Source: a bacterium (GTDB taxonomy: Archaea > Aenigmatarchaeota > Aenigmatarchaeia > CG10238-14 > SCSR01). Taken from it: 40,257 nucleotides of DNA. The notes below the pieces were generated by a model. It ran no database searches. It saw nothing but the letters and a program-made list of their open reading frames with translations, and was not told the origin of the DNA. The position numbers and the translations under genes are program-made. Location of the stretch: positions 1 through 40,257 of the forward strand of contig DAIDAX010000003.1 of NCBI GenBank assembly GCA_027310405.1, written 5' to 3'. This document shows positions 24,655 to 33,606 of the stretch, piece after piece (positions within the stretch are counted from its first letter, which is position 1; each line of letters starts with the position of its first letter).

Positions 24655-27495
24655 AATTGCAGGTTTCAAAACATCAGCTTGTTTCGCTTTTTCTTCTGTA
24701 GATTTTTCTGCTTCTTCAATTACAACTTTTGTTTTAAGTTGTTGTTCTAAAAATCTTTTTGCTTCTGTAAAAATTTTTAACTGAGTCTTACGATCTACAA
24801 ATTCTTTTGGAAGTTCATTTAATTTTTTAGAAATTGTTTGAATGAATTTTACAAGTTGTTGTTTGTCAACAGATTTTATTTTTTCCATACTATATTTTAT
24901 CATAGCTTCCATTGCAACAGATTTGTTCTTGATTATATGTTTGTACAATTCAAATTTCCATTTAGGAGCAACAAAAATAAGAACCTCTATAGGTTTAACT
25001 CCAGTTATTTTTTGAATTTGTCTTACATCCTGCAGCGTTTTTTCTAACAACTGTTCGGACAATTCTACATTCTTGTTGATAAGTTTTTTATTTGATTCTG
25101 GCCATTTTGCAAGAGCAACAAATTCTTTTTCTCCAAGCATTTCCCAAAACTCTTCAGCTATGTGAGGCAAAATTGGCGCATTTAATTTTATAAAACATGA
25201 AAGAACCTTTTTCAATATTTTCGAATTACAGTTGTCAACTCCTTCAGATCTATCGATGTACCATTTTAAATCATTCAATAGTTTATAGAATGAATGAGTA
25301 ATTGCCGATCTGAATTTTAATTCTTCATAATTTTTTGTTGCTAAGTCGATTATTGTCTGCAATCTACTTTTGAGATAAATATCTGTAGTGGAGGAATTAC
25401 TCCTAGAAGCTTTTCCAATATTGTTAATCATGTATTCAACAAAATCAAGTCTGCTTGTGAAAGACTCTATGTTTGAAGATTTCCAACCTGCATCGTTCAT
25501 GTCTTCGTTTGAACTAACTATATTCATTCTCACCATATCTGCACCGTAGTCTTCTACCAATTTTCTTAGAGGTATGATGTTCCCTTTTGATTTTGCCATC
25601 TTCTCTCCAGAAACTTGGACAAAACCATTTACAGAGAATGCTTTAGGCCAAAATTTCTGAGGCCAAATTGCAGTGTGGTGGAACAACATGAAAGTCAAAT
25701 GATTTGGGATAAGTTCTTTTGCGGAATTTCTTAAATCCACGGGATAAAAATATGTGAATTCTTTACGCATTTCTTGCAAAGTTTTTTTATTAATACCACT
25801 TTTCTTTGAAACTGAAGCAACAGTTCCCCTGTTCAAGAAAACTAAATCAAATATTTCGTCTGTCAATTGTTTGGCTGAAATTTTTCCCGAGTTTAGGAAA
25901 TGTGCTATTATGTAGAAAGCCATGTAGATTGTTGAATCGCTCAGAGTTTCAATTTTCCATTCTGGATCCCACGGTAAAGGTGTTCCCAATCCAGTTTTTC
26001 GTGTGCACGCCTTATCTTCCAGCCAGTCTATCGTGTTTTCAAACTGAATTCTTGATTCTTCAGGATAAAGTTTCATCTGAGACAAATTTTTCTTCACGAG
26101 CGATTTCCATTTATTGTCTGAAAATTTCAAGAACCATTGGTTCTCCAAAATTTTTACATGATTAGGAGTATTGCATCTACAAATTACTGGTCCAGTAAGT
26201 TCCCACATTGTTTCAGCAAAACCATTTCTTTCAAAATCTTTAACAATTTTTTCTTTGACATCAGAAACTTTTTGTCCAGCATATTTTCCAAAAATACTTT
26301 TTAAAAGTCCGGTGTGGAATTCTTTTTTGTAAAGTTCATTTGTGGCCTTGTCCAATTTGTCTATGTCTCCCTCACTTTCGATTTTCATTTTCTCAGAAAT
26401 ATCAACTGCTGGATTTTCACCAAATCCATCAACGTCAATAATCGATATAGGATGTAAGTTTTTCACAACCCCTTCCGGTACATTGTATTTCGTTGCTCTC
26501 TCAGGATGCAACTGAAGTTCTCTCAATCCAATCCAATCATACGGAGCATGAGCTGGAACTGACATAACAATCCCGGTTCCTGTTTTCGGATCTACGAAAT
26601 AAGCTGGAAGAATTGGAACTTTTACTTTCGTTGCAGGATTCTCTACGTATTCTCCGATTAATTTTTCTCCACTAATTCTATCAACGACTTCAATTTTTCT
26701 TAATTGATCCTTAAGTTTCTCTACTGCATCTTTACTTATGTACCAAATTTCTCCATTTACTTTAGCTTTGAAGTATGTGATGTCTGGATCTATCCAAATA
26801 TTTGTCACGCCGTAAATTGTTTCTGGTCGCAATGTTGCACATGGGATTACGTCACCGTTTTCAAGTCTGAATTTCAAAATTACAAATTCTATTGGACTTT
26901 CACCCTCACCAACTAATCTATCATGATCCCCAGTTGGAGACTGGTCATGAGGACACCATACGACTGGATGTGTTCCCTGTACAACATAATGTTTTTTACG
27001 CAAAGTGTTGTATTGCCAAGCGATGAACTTGTTGTACGCTGGTGTTATTGCAGTTACAAAACTTCTTCTCCAGTCAATCGAAAATCCCATCATTTTAAAA
27101 TTTTCAATCCATTTTTGCATCCAATATTTTGCTACAAACTCTGGTCCATTCTTTACAAAATTTTCTAAGTCTTCATCAGTTGCTCCGAAAAGTTTGAAAG
27201 TTTCAATTTGTGTTTGGTCATTTTGTTGTAATCGTTCTATCGTTCCAAGAATTGGTTCGCCAGTTGCATGGAATGCCTGTGGAAAGAGAACATTGTATCC
27301 TTGCATTCTCTTGAATCTCGCATAAACATCGCCGCGAGAAAAAGTGAAAGTATGCCCGACGTGCGGGCTTCCGTTCATGTAAGGAAATGGAATCGTGATG
27401 AAAAATTTTTTCTTTTTCTTGTTGATGTTAGCTTCGAAAACTTTCGCTTCAGCCCATCTATTTTGCCACTTCCGTTCGACAGCTCTAAAATCCAT
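24640..27495 (-). CDS. leuS: Leucyl-tRNA synthetase (archaeal type)
   Basis: PFPYMNGSPHVGHTFTFSRGDVYARFKRMQGYNVLFPQAFHATGEPI, EKMAKSKGN. ORF track extends to 27522; start at MDFRAVERKW preferred. Confidence 0.96.
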   Translation of the reverse strand: MDFRAVERKWQNRWAEAKVFEANINKKKKKFFITIPFPYMNGSPHVGHTFTFSRGDVYARFKRMQGYNVLFPQAFHATGEPILGTIERLQQNDQTQIETFKLFGATDEDLENFVKNGPEFVAKYWMQKWIENFKMMGFSIDWRRSFVTAITPAYNKFIAWQYNTLRKKHYVVQGTHPVVWCPHDQSPTGDHDRLVGEGESPIEFVILKFRLENGDVIPCATLRPETIYGVTNIWIDPDITYFKAKVNGEIWYISKDAVEKLKDQLRKIEVVDRISGEKLIGEYVENPATKVKVPILPAYFVDPKTGTGIVMSVPAHAPYDWIGLRELQLHPERATKYNVPEGVVKNLHPISIIDVDGFGENPAVDISEKMKIESEGDIDKLDKATNELYKKEFHTGLLKSIFGKYAGQKVSDVKEKIVKDFERNGFAETMWELTGPVICRCNTPNHVKILENQWFLKFSDNKWKSLVKKNLSQMKLYPEESRIQFENTIDWLEDKACTRKTGLGTPLPWDPEWKIETLSDSTIYMAFYIIAHFLNSGKISAKQLTDEIFDLVFLNRGTVASVSKKSGINKKTLQEMRKEFTYFYPVDLRNSAKELIPNHLTFMLFHHTAIWPQKFWPKAFSVNGFVQVSGEKMAKSKGNIIPLRKLVEDYGADMVRMNIVSSNEDMNDAGWKSSNIESFTSRLDFVEYMINNIGKASRSNSSTTDIYLKSRLQTIIDLATKNYEELKFRSAITHSFYKLLNDLKWYIDRSEGVDNCNSKILKKVLSCFIKLNAPILPHIAEEFWEMLGEKEFVALAKWPESNKKLINKNVELSEQLLEKTLQDVRQIQKITGVKPIEVLIFVAPKWKFELYKHIIKNKSVAMEAMIKYSMEKIKSVDKQQLVKFIQTISKKLNELPKEFVDRKTQLKIFTEAKRFLEQQLKTKVVIEEAEKSTEEKAKQADVLKPAILLRQ

Positions 27496-27538
27496 AACTA
27501 AGATATGCTTTTTTAAATTCAATTAATTAATTGTCTAA

Positions 27539-27613
27539 GCCCGCGTAGCTCAGTTTGGATAGAGCAGCTCCCTTCTAAGGAGAAGGTCGAGGGTTCAAAT
27601 CCCTCCGTGGGCA
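27539..27613 (+). tRNA. tRNA-Arg (anticodon TCT)
   Basis: GCCCGCGTAGCTCAGTTTGGATAGAGCAGCTCCCTTCTAAGGAGAAGGTCGAGGGTTCAAATCCCTCCGTGGGCA folds as a cloverleaf; anticodon loop CTTCTAA. Confidence 0.95.
27599..27613 (+). repeat. attL-like direct repeat (tRNA-Arg 3' end)
   Basis: ATCCCTCCGTGGGCA; 14/15 match to 32777-32791. Confidence 0.8.
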
Positions 27614-27670
27614 TAACGCTTACGGGTAAAAGTAGTGGGCTATTAATCTTTAATGAATTAACAAACTATC

Positions 27671-28723
27671 GTGTCTAACGGAAAAGATATTTCGACAGTT
27701 CAACAGAAAATTCGCGATTCTGAAATTCCGATAAAAAACAAAGAATTAATTTTAAAATTTTTGAACGAGGGTTTAGCAAACGGATTGAGCGAGAGTAGAT
27801 TAGTGAAGTATGGTTATTTGTTGCCGAAAATTTCAGAACTTCTCGGAAAAGAATTTGACGAAGCTACTCGCGACGATATTGTAAAATTAGTTGCAAAAGT
27901 CGAGCAAACCGATTACAGAGATTGGACGAAGCACGATTACAAAGCTATTGTAAAGCGTTTTTGGAAGTGGTTAAAGAAAACAGAACAATATCCCGTAGAA
28001 GTGTCGTGGTTAAAGACAACTGTAAAAAAGAATCACGAATTGCCGGATATCTTAACGGAAGAGGAAGTCGAAAAAATTGTTGCGTCAGCTGACAACTATC
28101 GGGATAAAGCGTTCATTACAGTTCTCTACGAATCCGGCTGTCGAATTAGCGAAGTATTAAATATGAAACTTCGCGACGTTCATTTTGACAAATATTCTCC
28201 GATAATAACTGTCAATGGTAAGACAGGCTCGAGACGAATCCGATTGATTGACAAAAATAATTTTTTGAAAATGCTATTGGATTCACACACGTTCAAAGAC
28301 AATCCGGAAGCTTATGTTTGGATTTCTCGAGCGAGAAATTCCGAAAATTCTCCGTTAAGTTATAGACACGCTTCAGAAATCATAAAGCGTTTGTCAAAAC
28401 TAGCTGGAATCAACAAAAAAATTTATTGTCATTTGTTTAGACATAGCCGAGCAACATTTTTAGCGAACAAACTTACTGAAAGTCAGCTGAAACAACTTTT
28501 CGGCTGGACGGCTGGAAGCGATATGCCGGCAACTTACGTTCATTTGAGCGGACGCGACATAGACGACGCTTTATTAAAATTAAATAGTGCTTTTGAAGAA
28601 AAGCGGGAAAAAGAAGCCAAATTAATTAATTCACTTGATGACGCTCTCGAATCCGATTCAGATTTCAGAAAGAAAATTGCTAGAATACTTTTGGAAAAAG
28701 GAATCAAAACTTCAAAATTTTGA
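27671..28723 (+). CDS. Tyrosine recombinase / integrase
   Basis: 350 aa, GTG start. Catalytic motifs ESGCRISEVLNM (R), HLFRHSRATF (HxxR), FGWTAGSDMPATYVHLSG (W...Y). Confidence 0.93.
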   Translation: MSNGKDISTVQQKIRDSEIPIKNKELILKFLNEGLANGLSESRLVKYGYLLPKISELLGKEFDEATRDDIVKLVAKVEQTDYRDWTKHDYKAIVKRFWKWLKKTEQYPVEVSWLKTTVKKNHELPDILTEEEVEKIVASADNYRDKAFITVLYESGCRISEVLNMKLRDVHFDKYSPIITVNGKTGSRRIRLIDKNNFLKMLLDSHTFKDNPEAYVWISRARNSENSPLSYRHASEIIKRLSKLAGINKKIYCHLFRHSRATFLANKLTESQLKQLFGWTAGSDMPATYVHLSGRDIDDALLKLNSAFEEKREKEAKLINSLDDALESDSDFRKKIARILLEKGIKTSKF

Positions 28724-29539
28724 TTATTCAAGTAAATTCTTTATTTCGTCATAACTCATACCGATAGCCGTCTCTAATTTTCTATATTTTTTGTTTTGCG
28801 ACAATCTTCTTCTGAAAGCGTCTCTATCAGAATCAAAATTCGCTAAGTCGTACTCGTGCATAGTTCCGAAAGAAAAGTTAGGATTCCACTCTAAAAGGCT
28901 CGTGTAAATAATTTTCAAAAATTCGTCTGGAACTTCCGCGGTTTGATTGTTTATGACGAAGTTTGAAAGAAAAATTCTTGTCTGTGTAATCAAGTCTTTT
29001 GGAACAGCATTATGGACGTAATAATTAAAAAACGAAGCCGGAGCTGTAATGTCTCCTTTCTCTACTTGCACTAGTTTGATTAGTACCGGTACTAAACATA
29101 ACATAACCGGCATTGTCTTGCTGTAAAATTGATAAATTTGTTTTCGTGTTAACTCAAACTGAGAACTAGTGAAAAGAATTTTCAATTCGTCAAGTTCAAA
29201 TATTTTTTTTAATCCGTTTGTAGAATAAAAATCTCGGATTAATTCAAAATTTTTGAAAAATGGTGGACAACGTTTCTCTGAAGCGTCTTTCAACATTTTC
29301 CAGAAAGCACTATCGTTTGTTTGGTAGATTTTTTCTGTTCTTTCAAAATTCCCGATTGATTTCTCTTCAACAACATTTAGTTTCTTCCCGCTAACCAGCT
29401 TTTCAATTACATTGGCTTTTTCGTAAAGGTAATTGCTTTCATATCCCAAAATTTTGGAAATTTGTTTCAAATTTTTTGGAGTTCGACACGCAATGAAAAC
29501 CAAAAATTCTAGTTCTTCTTCAATTCCGTTTTTTTCCAC
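28724..29539 (-). CDS. Hypothetical protein, possible winged-helix N-terminus
   Basis: 271 aa. PKNLKQISKILGYESNYLYEKANVIEKLV looks HTH-like. Confidence 0.55.
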   Translation of the reverse strand: MEKNGIEEELEFLVFIACRTPKNLKQISKILGYESNYLYEKANVIEKLVSGKKLNVVEEKSIGNFERTEKIYQTNDSAFWKMLKDASEKRCPPFFKNFELIRDFYSTNGLKKIFELDELKILFTSSQFELTRKQIYQFYSKTMPVMLCLVPVLIKLVQVEKGDITAPASFFNYYVHNAVPKDLITQTRIFLSNFVINNQTAEVPDEFLKIIYTSLLEWNPNFSFGTMHEYDLANFDSDRDAFRRRLSQNKKYRKLETAIGMSYDEIKNLLE

Positions 29540-29548
29540 GTACCGACA

Positions 29549-29731
29549 TTGGAAGTTAAAGGATATAAAATTGATAATCTCTCCGTGAGAAAAAATTTAC
29601 AGAAAATTAAGCCGTATTTTCTGCGATTAACTGAAAATGATTACGAAAAACTTAATCGAATTATGCAGAGCGGTAGATACCGTACTCGCATAGATTTTTT
29701 CCAACAAAAAATTCGAGATGAAAAATTATGA
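29549..29731 (+). CDS. Small hypothetical protein
   Basis: 60 aa basic protein; stop overlaps the next ATG. Confidence 0.5.
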   Translation: MEVKGYKIDNLSVRKNLQKIKPYFLRLTENDYEKLNRIMQSGRYRTRIDFFQQKIRDEKL

Positions 29732-29832
29732 ATAAGCGAGGTTTTTCTCTATTGCTTGAAGAAATGCAGAAACTCGAAGCGGAAGAAAAGAGCGAATCAT
29801 ATCTCGCTAATCAAAAGGAAGTGAAAGAATAA
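29728..29832 (+). CDS. Very small ORF (34 aa)
   Basis: ATGA overlap with the upstream ORF and TAATG overlap with the downstream one. MNKRGFSLLLEEMQKLEAEEKSESYLANQKEVKE. Confidence 0.4.
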   Translation: MNKRGFSLLLEEMQKLEAEEKSESYLANQKEVKE

Positions 29833-30017
29833 TGGTTTTTAAAATATTTGTATGCGATTCTAACGTCCTCGTCAAAAATGCTATGACTATCGAGTGTCCG
29901 CGTTGCAATTCCAAATTCAAGTATGCAATCGGTTCTTATTGTCCGAAATGTCTCCACGACGGAGTAGAATCTGAGCTTGTTATTGTTTTACCTGAGGAGA
30001 AGAGGCAAAATGTCTAG
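29832..30017 (+). CDS. Small zinc-ribbon protein
   Basis: CPRCNSKFKYAIGSYCPKC. Confidence 0.55.
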   Translation: MVFKIFVCDSNVLVKNAMTIECPRCNSKFKYAIGSYCPKCLHDGVESELVIVLPEEKRQNV

Positions 30018-30279
30018 CAAACAGACGGCTTCCCGCAATAAAAAAATTTCTCTGACTCGAGAATTAATTGCAATCGCTACAGATTCTCTGTTTCAAGAAA
30101 AAAACTGTTGGGACAGAATACACGCGAAGAAGTACGCTAAAAGTGTGCTATCGCTTGAAGCTCTTCTGAGAATCGTAAACCCGAATTTCACAGTAAGGAT
30201 AGAACGGGGAGTAATTCCCAAACAATCAAACCCACACGACATAGACTTTTCGAAGGACGCAAACTACACGCGAAAGTGA
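30010..30279 (+). CDS. Hypothetical protein
   Basis: MSSKQTASRNKKISLTRELIAIATDSLF...; overlaps the upstream stop. Confidence 0.5.
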   Translation: MSSKQTASRNKKISLTRELIAIATDSLFQEKNCWDRIHAKKYAKSVLSLEALLRIVNPNFTVRIERGVIPKQSNPHDIDFSKDANYTRK

Positions 30280-30283
30280 GAAT

Positions 30284-31726
30284 ATGGACGAAAATGAATC
30301 TAATGCAAAAATAAATTTTGATGGAAGTTCTTTTATTAAAATTAATCCGGCGATAGATTTTGTAAATGGTGTCGCGTATTTCGGATTAGTGCTTCCGGCT
30401 TATGTCTTGAAAGAGATTGAGAGTTCTATCGAGACAGTAGAAGAAAATTATCCTTTTCTTATTACCAGCAAACTTGAAAATTTTCCAGCTGACGCAAATT
30501 CCTTAGCAAAAAGAAAAATTATATTAATCGGAGATGTTTCAAACTTAGAAACACGCTGGAGTCTGAAATCAATAAAAGATTTTTTAAATAGTTGGAGTGA
30601 AATTTTAGATTTCGACGATGTTCTTACTGAAATTAAAGAAACTTTAGAAACTTTCATAGAGTTTCCTGAACCAGAGTGGGCAACAGTTGTCGCTCTGTAC
30701 ATAATCGCAACTTATTTTCACCAAATATTCGAAGCGTTTGGAATTTTGTATATCAGCGGGACGAAACGCTCTGGAAAATCGAAATTGGGAAACATAATTT
30801 CGAATCTAGGCTTTAACGGAATAAAATCCGGCTCGATTACTCCGTCAGCAATGTATAGAACTGTACAAAACCTAAGAGCTACGTTTGTAATTGACGAAGC
30901 CGAAAAGTTTGGGGAAGACACTGAGAAAGCTCAGCTTTTGAAAACAATTTTGCTTAACGGATACAAAAAAGGCTCGAGAGTACTTCGCTCAGCCGACAGC
31001 AAAAAGAATTTTGAATTGGAATTCTTTGAAACTTATTCACCAAAAGTAATTTGCAACATATCCGGTATTTCACTCGAACCGCTCGAAGATAGAACGATTA
31101 CTTTAACAATGCTGACGGGAACGAATCGCGAAATAATCAATCGAGAATTACCAGGAGAGAGCGAAAATGTTTGGGGAGATGTGAGAGACAAACTGTATAC
31201 CTTGACTATGCAAAAGTTCGAAGATGTAAAGGAATTATCCGGTATGATTGCCGTACCGGAATTTTTATCTGCGAGAGAATGGGAAAATTGGAAGCCGATA
31301 TTCGTCGTTGCAAGTTTATGTAAGAAAATAGATTTTGATAAATTCCAAGAATTTGTTAAACAGATTGTTGGTGTCAAAGCTACAGAACAGGAAAGCGAAA
31401 GTCTTGATGTTTCCGTACTGAAAGCCGTCGAAACATTTCTAATTGCCGGAGAGAAGGAATGGGTTTCGATAAAAGAGTTGACGGACACCACGAATGCGAT
31501 TGAAGGACGAGCCGAAAAGGAAAGTTATGGTACAAAAACGGTTGGAAGAGTCTTGAAGCGACTAGGTTTTGAAGGCAAAGATTACAAACGTCGAGTTAGT
31601 ACCGGACGGGAATACAGATTCCCGCTTAAAGATTTTCTCGATAGATGTCGCCGATTAAATGTGGAAGTAAGCTCGGAACTGACAGAAAAAATGAAGCAAG
31701 AACGTTTAGACGAGGTGAAAAAATAA
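30284..31726 (+). CDS. AAA+/SF3-like plasmid-type ATPase, putative replication helicase
   Basis: 480 aa with Walker A ISGTKRSGKSKL, Walker B FVIDEAEKFG, ICNISGISLEPLEDRTITLTM. Typical of phage/plasmid primase-helicase-like ATPases. Confidence 0.7.
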   Translation: MDENESNAKINFDGSSFIKINPAIDFVNGVAYFGLVLPAYVLKEIESSIETVEENYPFLITSKLENFPADANSLAKRKIILIGDVSNLETRWSLKSIKDFLNSWSEILDFDDVLTEIKETLETFIEFPEPEWATVVALYIIATYFHQIFEAFGILYISGTKRSGKSKLGNIISNLGFNGIKSGSITPSAMYRTVQNLRATFVIDEAEKFGEDTEKAQLLKTILLNGYKKGSRVLRSADSKKNFELEFFETYSPKVICNISGISLEPLEDRTITLTMLTGTNREIINRELPGESENVWGDVRDKLYTLTMQKFEDVKELSGMIAVPEFLSAREWENWKPIFVVASLCKKIDFDKFQEFVKQIVGVKATEQESESLDVSVLKAVETFLIAGEKEWVSIKELTDTTNAIEGRAEKESYGTKTVGRVLKRLGFEGKDYKRRVSTGREYRFPLKDFLDRCRRLNVEVSSELTEKMKQERLDEVKK

Positions 31727-32484
31727 TGTTTGGACACGGGAATAAAGAAACAAAGGAATATGAATTCAGATTGACACGGGAACAACTTGATAAAGTAAAA
31801 GACGACTTGAAGAGATTCAATGATGAAACTCTTGCGAAAATGTTTGTAGATTATCAAACACAAACAAATACGAAAATCGAATCAAAACTGAAAGAAACTC
31901 AAACTCTTGTTGAGAATCAGAACAAAGCTTTGAAAAACGCTTGTTTCAAATCTGATTTGAATAAAGTCGAAGCTAGAGCTGAGCAAACCATAACTGAGGG
32001 GTTGAAGGAGATTGATGACGCTCAGAAAAAGCTAGTTTCAGAATTGAACAAAGGAGAATGGACTTATCGCGAAGTCAACAGAGAGGCGATAACTCAAGAA
32101 GTGAGAACTCAGCTTTGGGAAGTTCAAAACGCTTTAAGCACTTCGATAAACGAAAAGGCAAAAGAAATTCAGAACGCTATCCTACAACACCTACCTTCGA
32201 CAGAAAAGCTATCGTTAGAAGTTTTGAACAAAGTTTTTCAGAAAATTAAAGAAATCTATCTCGAAGAGTATACTCGGCTTGAACAGAAAGCTTACCTTGA
32301 AATCAAAGAATTGATAGGAAAGAAAGTTGTCGAAATGATAGCCGAAGAGGAAAAGAAGATTGGAGAGATAAAGTTCGCTTTGTCCTCTGGACTAAAGGGA
32401 GAGCAATACAAACAAAAGCGTTATGAGTTGGACGTTGAGAAACAGAACCTTAACAAGATGAAACAAGTACAAGATAAAATCTAA
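31726..32484 (+). CDS. Coiled-coil hypothetical protein
   Basis: MFGHGNKETKEYEFRLTREQLDKVKDDLKRF..., extensive charged heptad-like sequence. TAATG overlap with the upstream stop. Confidence 0.6.
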   Translation: MFGHGNKETKEYEFRLTREQLDKVKDDLKRFNDETLAKMFVDYQTQTNTKIESKLKETQTLVENQNKALKNACFKSDLNKVEARAEQTITEGLKEIDDAQKKLVSELNKGEWTYREVNREAITQEVRTQLWEVQNALSTSINEKAKEIQNAILQHLPSTEKLSLEVLNKVFQKIKEIYLEEYTRLEQKAYLEIKELIGKKVVEMIAEEEKKIGEIKFALSSGLKGEQYKQKRYELDVEKQNLNKMKQVQDKI

Positions 32485-32517
32485 TTAATGATAGGTATAA
32501 TGAGAGTCTCCCGCGAA

Positions 32518-32540
32518 AATAAATAATATAATTATTTATT
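32518..32540. repeat. AT-only perfect inverted repeat (10-bp arms, 3-nt loop)
   Basis: AATAAATAAT-ATA-ATTATTTATT. Confidence 0.8.
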
Positions 32541-32590
32541 GAGTGGACAGGGGGAGGGGGGTACTGAAATTTTTTGATGTGTCAAAAACA

Positions 32591-32721
32591 AACGACATTA
32601 CGACACTAACGACACAAACGACACCTAAGAAGTGTCGTTCAAGTGTCGTTTTAGTGTCGTTTAATATAATTTATTCCGTTTTTAGTGTCGTTTCTTCTTA
32701 GTAAGTGTCGTTAGTGTCGTT
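32591..32721. repeat. Iteron-like cluster of GTGTCGTT / AACGACAC units
   Basis: Four left units (32591, 32599, 32608, 32617; first two 7/8) in AACGACAC orientation; six right units GTGTCGTT at 32632, 32643, 32654, 32685, 32705 and 32714. Confidence 0.9.
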
Positions 32722-32776
32722 TTTTCATTGTTAAAAAAATAGGATATATAAATCAAATTTTTACCCTAACTCACTT

Positions 32777-32791
32777 ATCACTCCGTGGGCA
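32777..32791 (+). repeat. attR-like direct repeat
   Basis: ATCACTCCGTGGGCA; 14/15 match to the tRNA-Arg(TCT) 3' end. Confidence 0.8.
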
Positions 32792-32826
32792 AACTCTTTT
32801 AATGTTCGAATTACAATTGTAGATTA

Positions 32827-33606
32827 ATGGCTACTCGTTTAATTTGTGTTACTAGTGGCAAGGGGGGAGTCGGAAAGACTACAGTCGTTTCAAATCTTGC
32901 TTCAGCTTTGACAGAACTTGGACAAAACGTTATTGCTGTTGACGCAAACTTAACAACTCCAAATCTTGGTCTGCATCTTGGATATCATCTAGCTGGAAAA
33001 ACTTTGCACGATGTTCTAAGAGGGAGAGCGAAACTAAATCAGGCAATCTATTCTCATCCGTATGGTTTCAAAATTTTACCAGCAAGCATGTCAGTAAATG
33101 ATTTGCAAAATGTTGATGTCGGACGTTTGCCATCTGCAGTTTTGGGTTTGATGGGTAAAGCCGATTATGTGTTGATGGACTCCGCAGCCGGACTCGGTAG
33201 AGAAGCTCTCTATGCTATGCAAGCATCGAATGAAATTTTAGTTGTGACAAATCCTGATTTACCGTCTGTTGCAGACGCTTTGAAAGTTGTGAAAATCGCT
33301 GAGAGAACCGACAAAAAAGTTTTGGGAGTTGTTGTCAATCGAGTGCAAAGAAAATGGCATGAACTTTCTGATTACGAAATTGAAAAAACTCTAGGACACA
33401 AAGTTCTTGTGACGATTCCAGAAGACAAAAACGTTGCAAAGGCAATAACTTTGAAAATGCCAGTTACGGAATTTGCTCCGACCACAGAATCTTCTCTTGC
33501 CATAAAACAACTTGCACACAATTTAGTTGGGAGAGAATTTCATTATCCGAAAATTACGACTGCAAAAAATTTGATCGAAAGATTAGCTTCGTGGATGACA
33601 GGTTAG
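32827..33606 (+). CDS. minD: MinD/ParA-family ATPase
   Basis: Deviant Walker A SGKGGVGKTTVVSNLASAL; VLMDSAAGLG. Confidence 0.9.
   Translation: MATRLICVTSGKGGVGKTTVVSNLASALTELGQNVIAVDANLTTPNLGLHLGYHLAGKTLHDVLRGRAKLNQAIYSHPYGFKILPASMSVNDLQNVDVGRLPSAVLGLMGKADYVLMDSAAGLGREALYAMQASNEILVVTNPDLPSVADALKVVKIAERTDKKVLGVVVNRVQRKWHELSDYEIEKTLGHKVLVTIPEDKNVAKAITLKMPVTEFAPTTESSLAIKQLAHNLVGREFHYPKITTAKNLIERLASWMTG

Larger units (their letters stand above)
27599..32791 (+). mobile_element. Integrated genetic element at tRNA-Arg(TCT) (~5.2 kb)
   Basis: Direct repeats ATCCCTCCGTGGGCA (27599-27613, tRNA 3' end) and ATCACTCCGTGGGCA (32777-32791) bracket a tyrosine recombinase, an AAA+-like ATPase, small ORFs and an iteron-like cluster. 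Confidence 0.85.

Noticed and set aside
32827-33606. MinD as element-borne ParA partition gene
   Set aside because: It lies outside the right direct repeat (32791) and looks like chromosomal MinD, so it is not assigned to the element.
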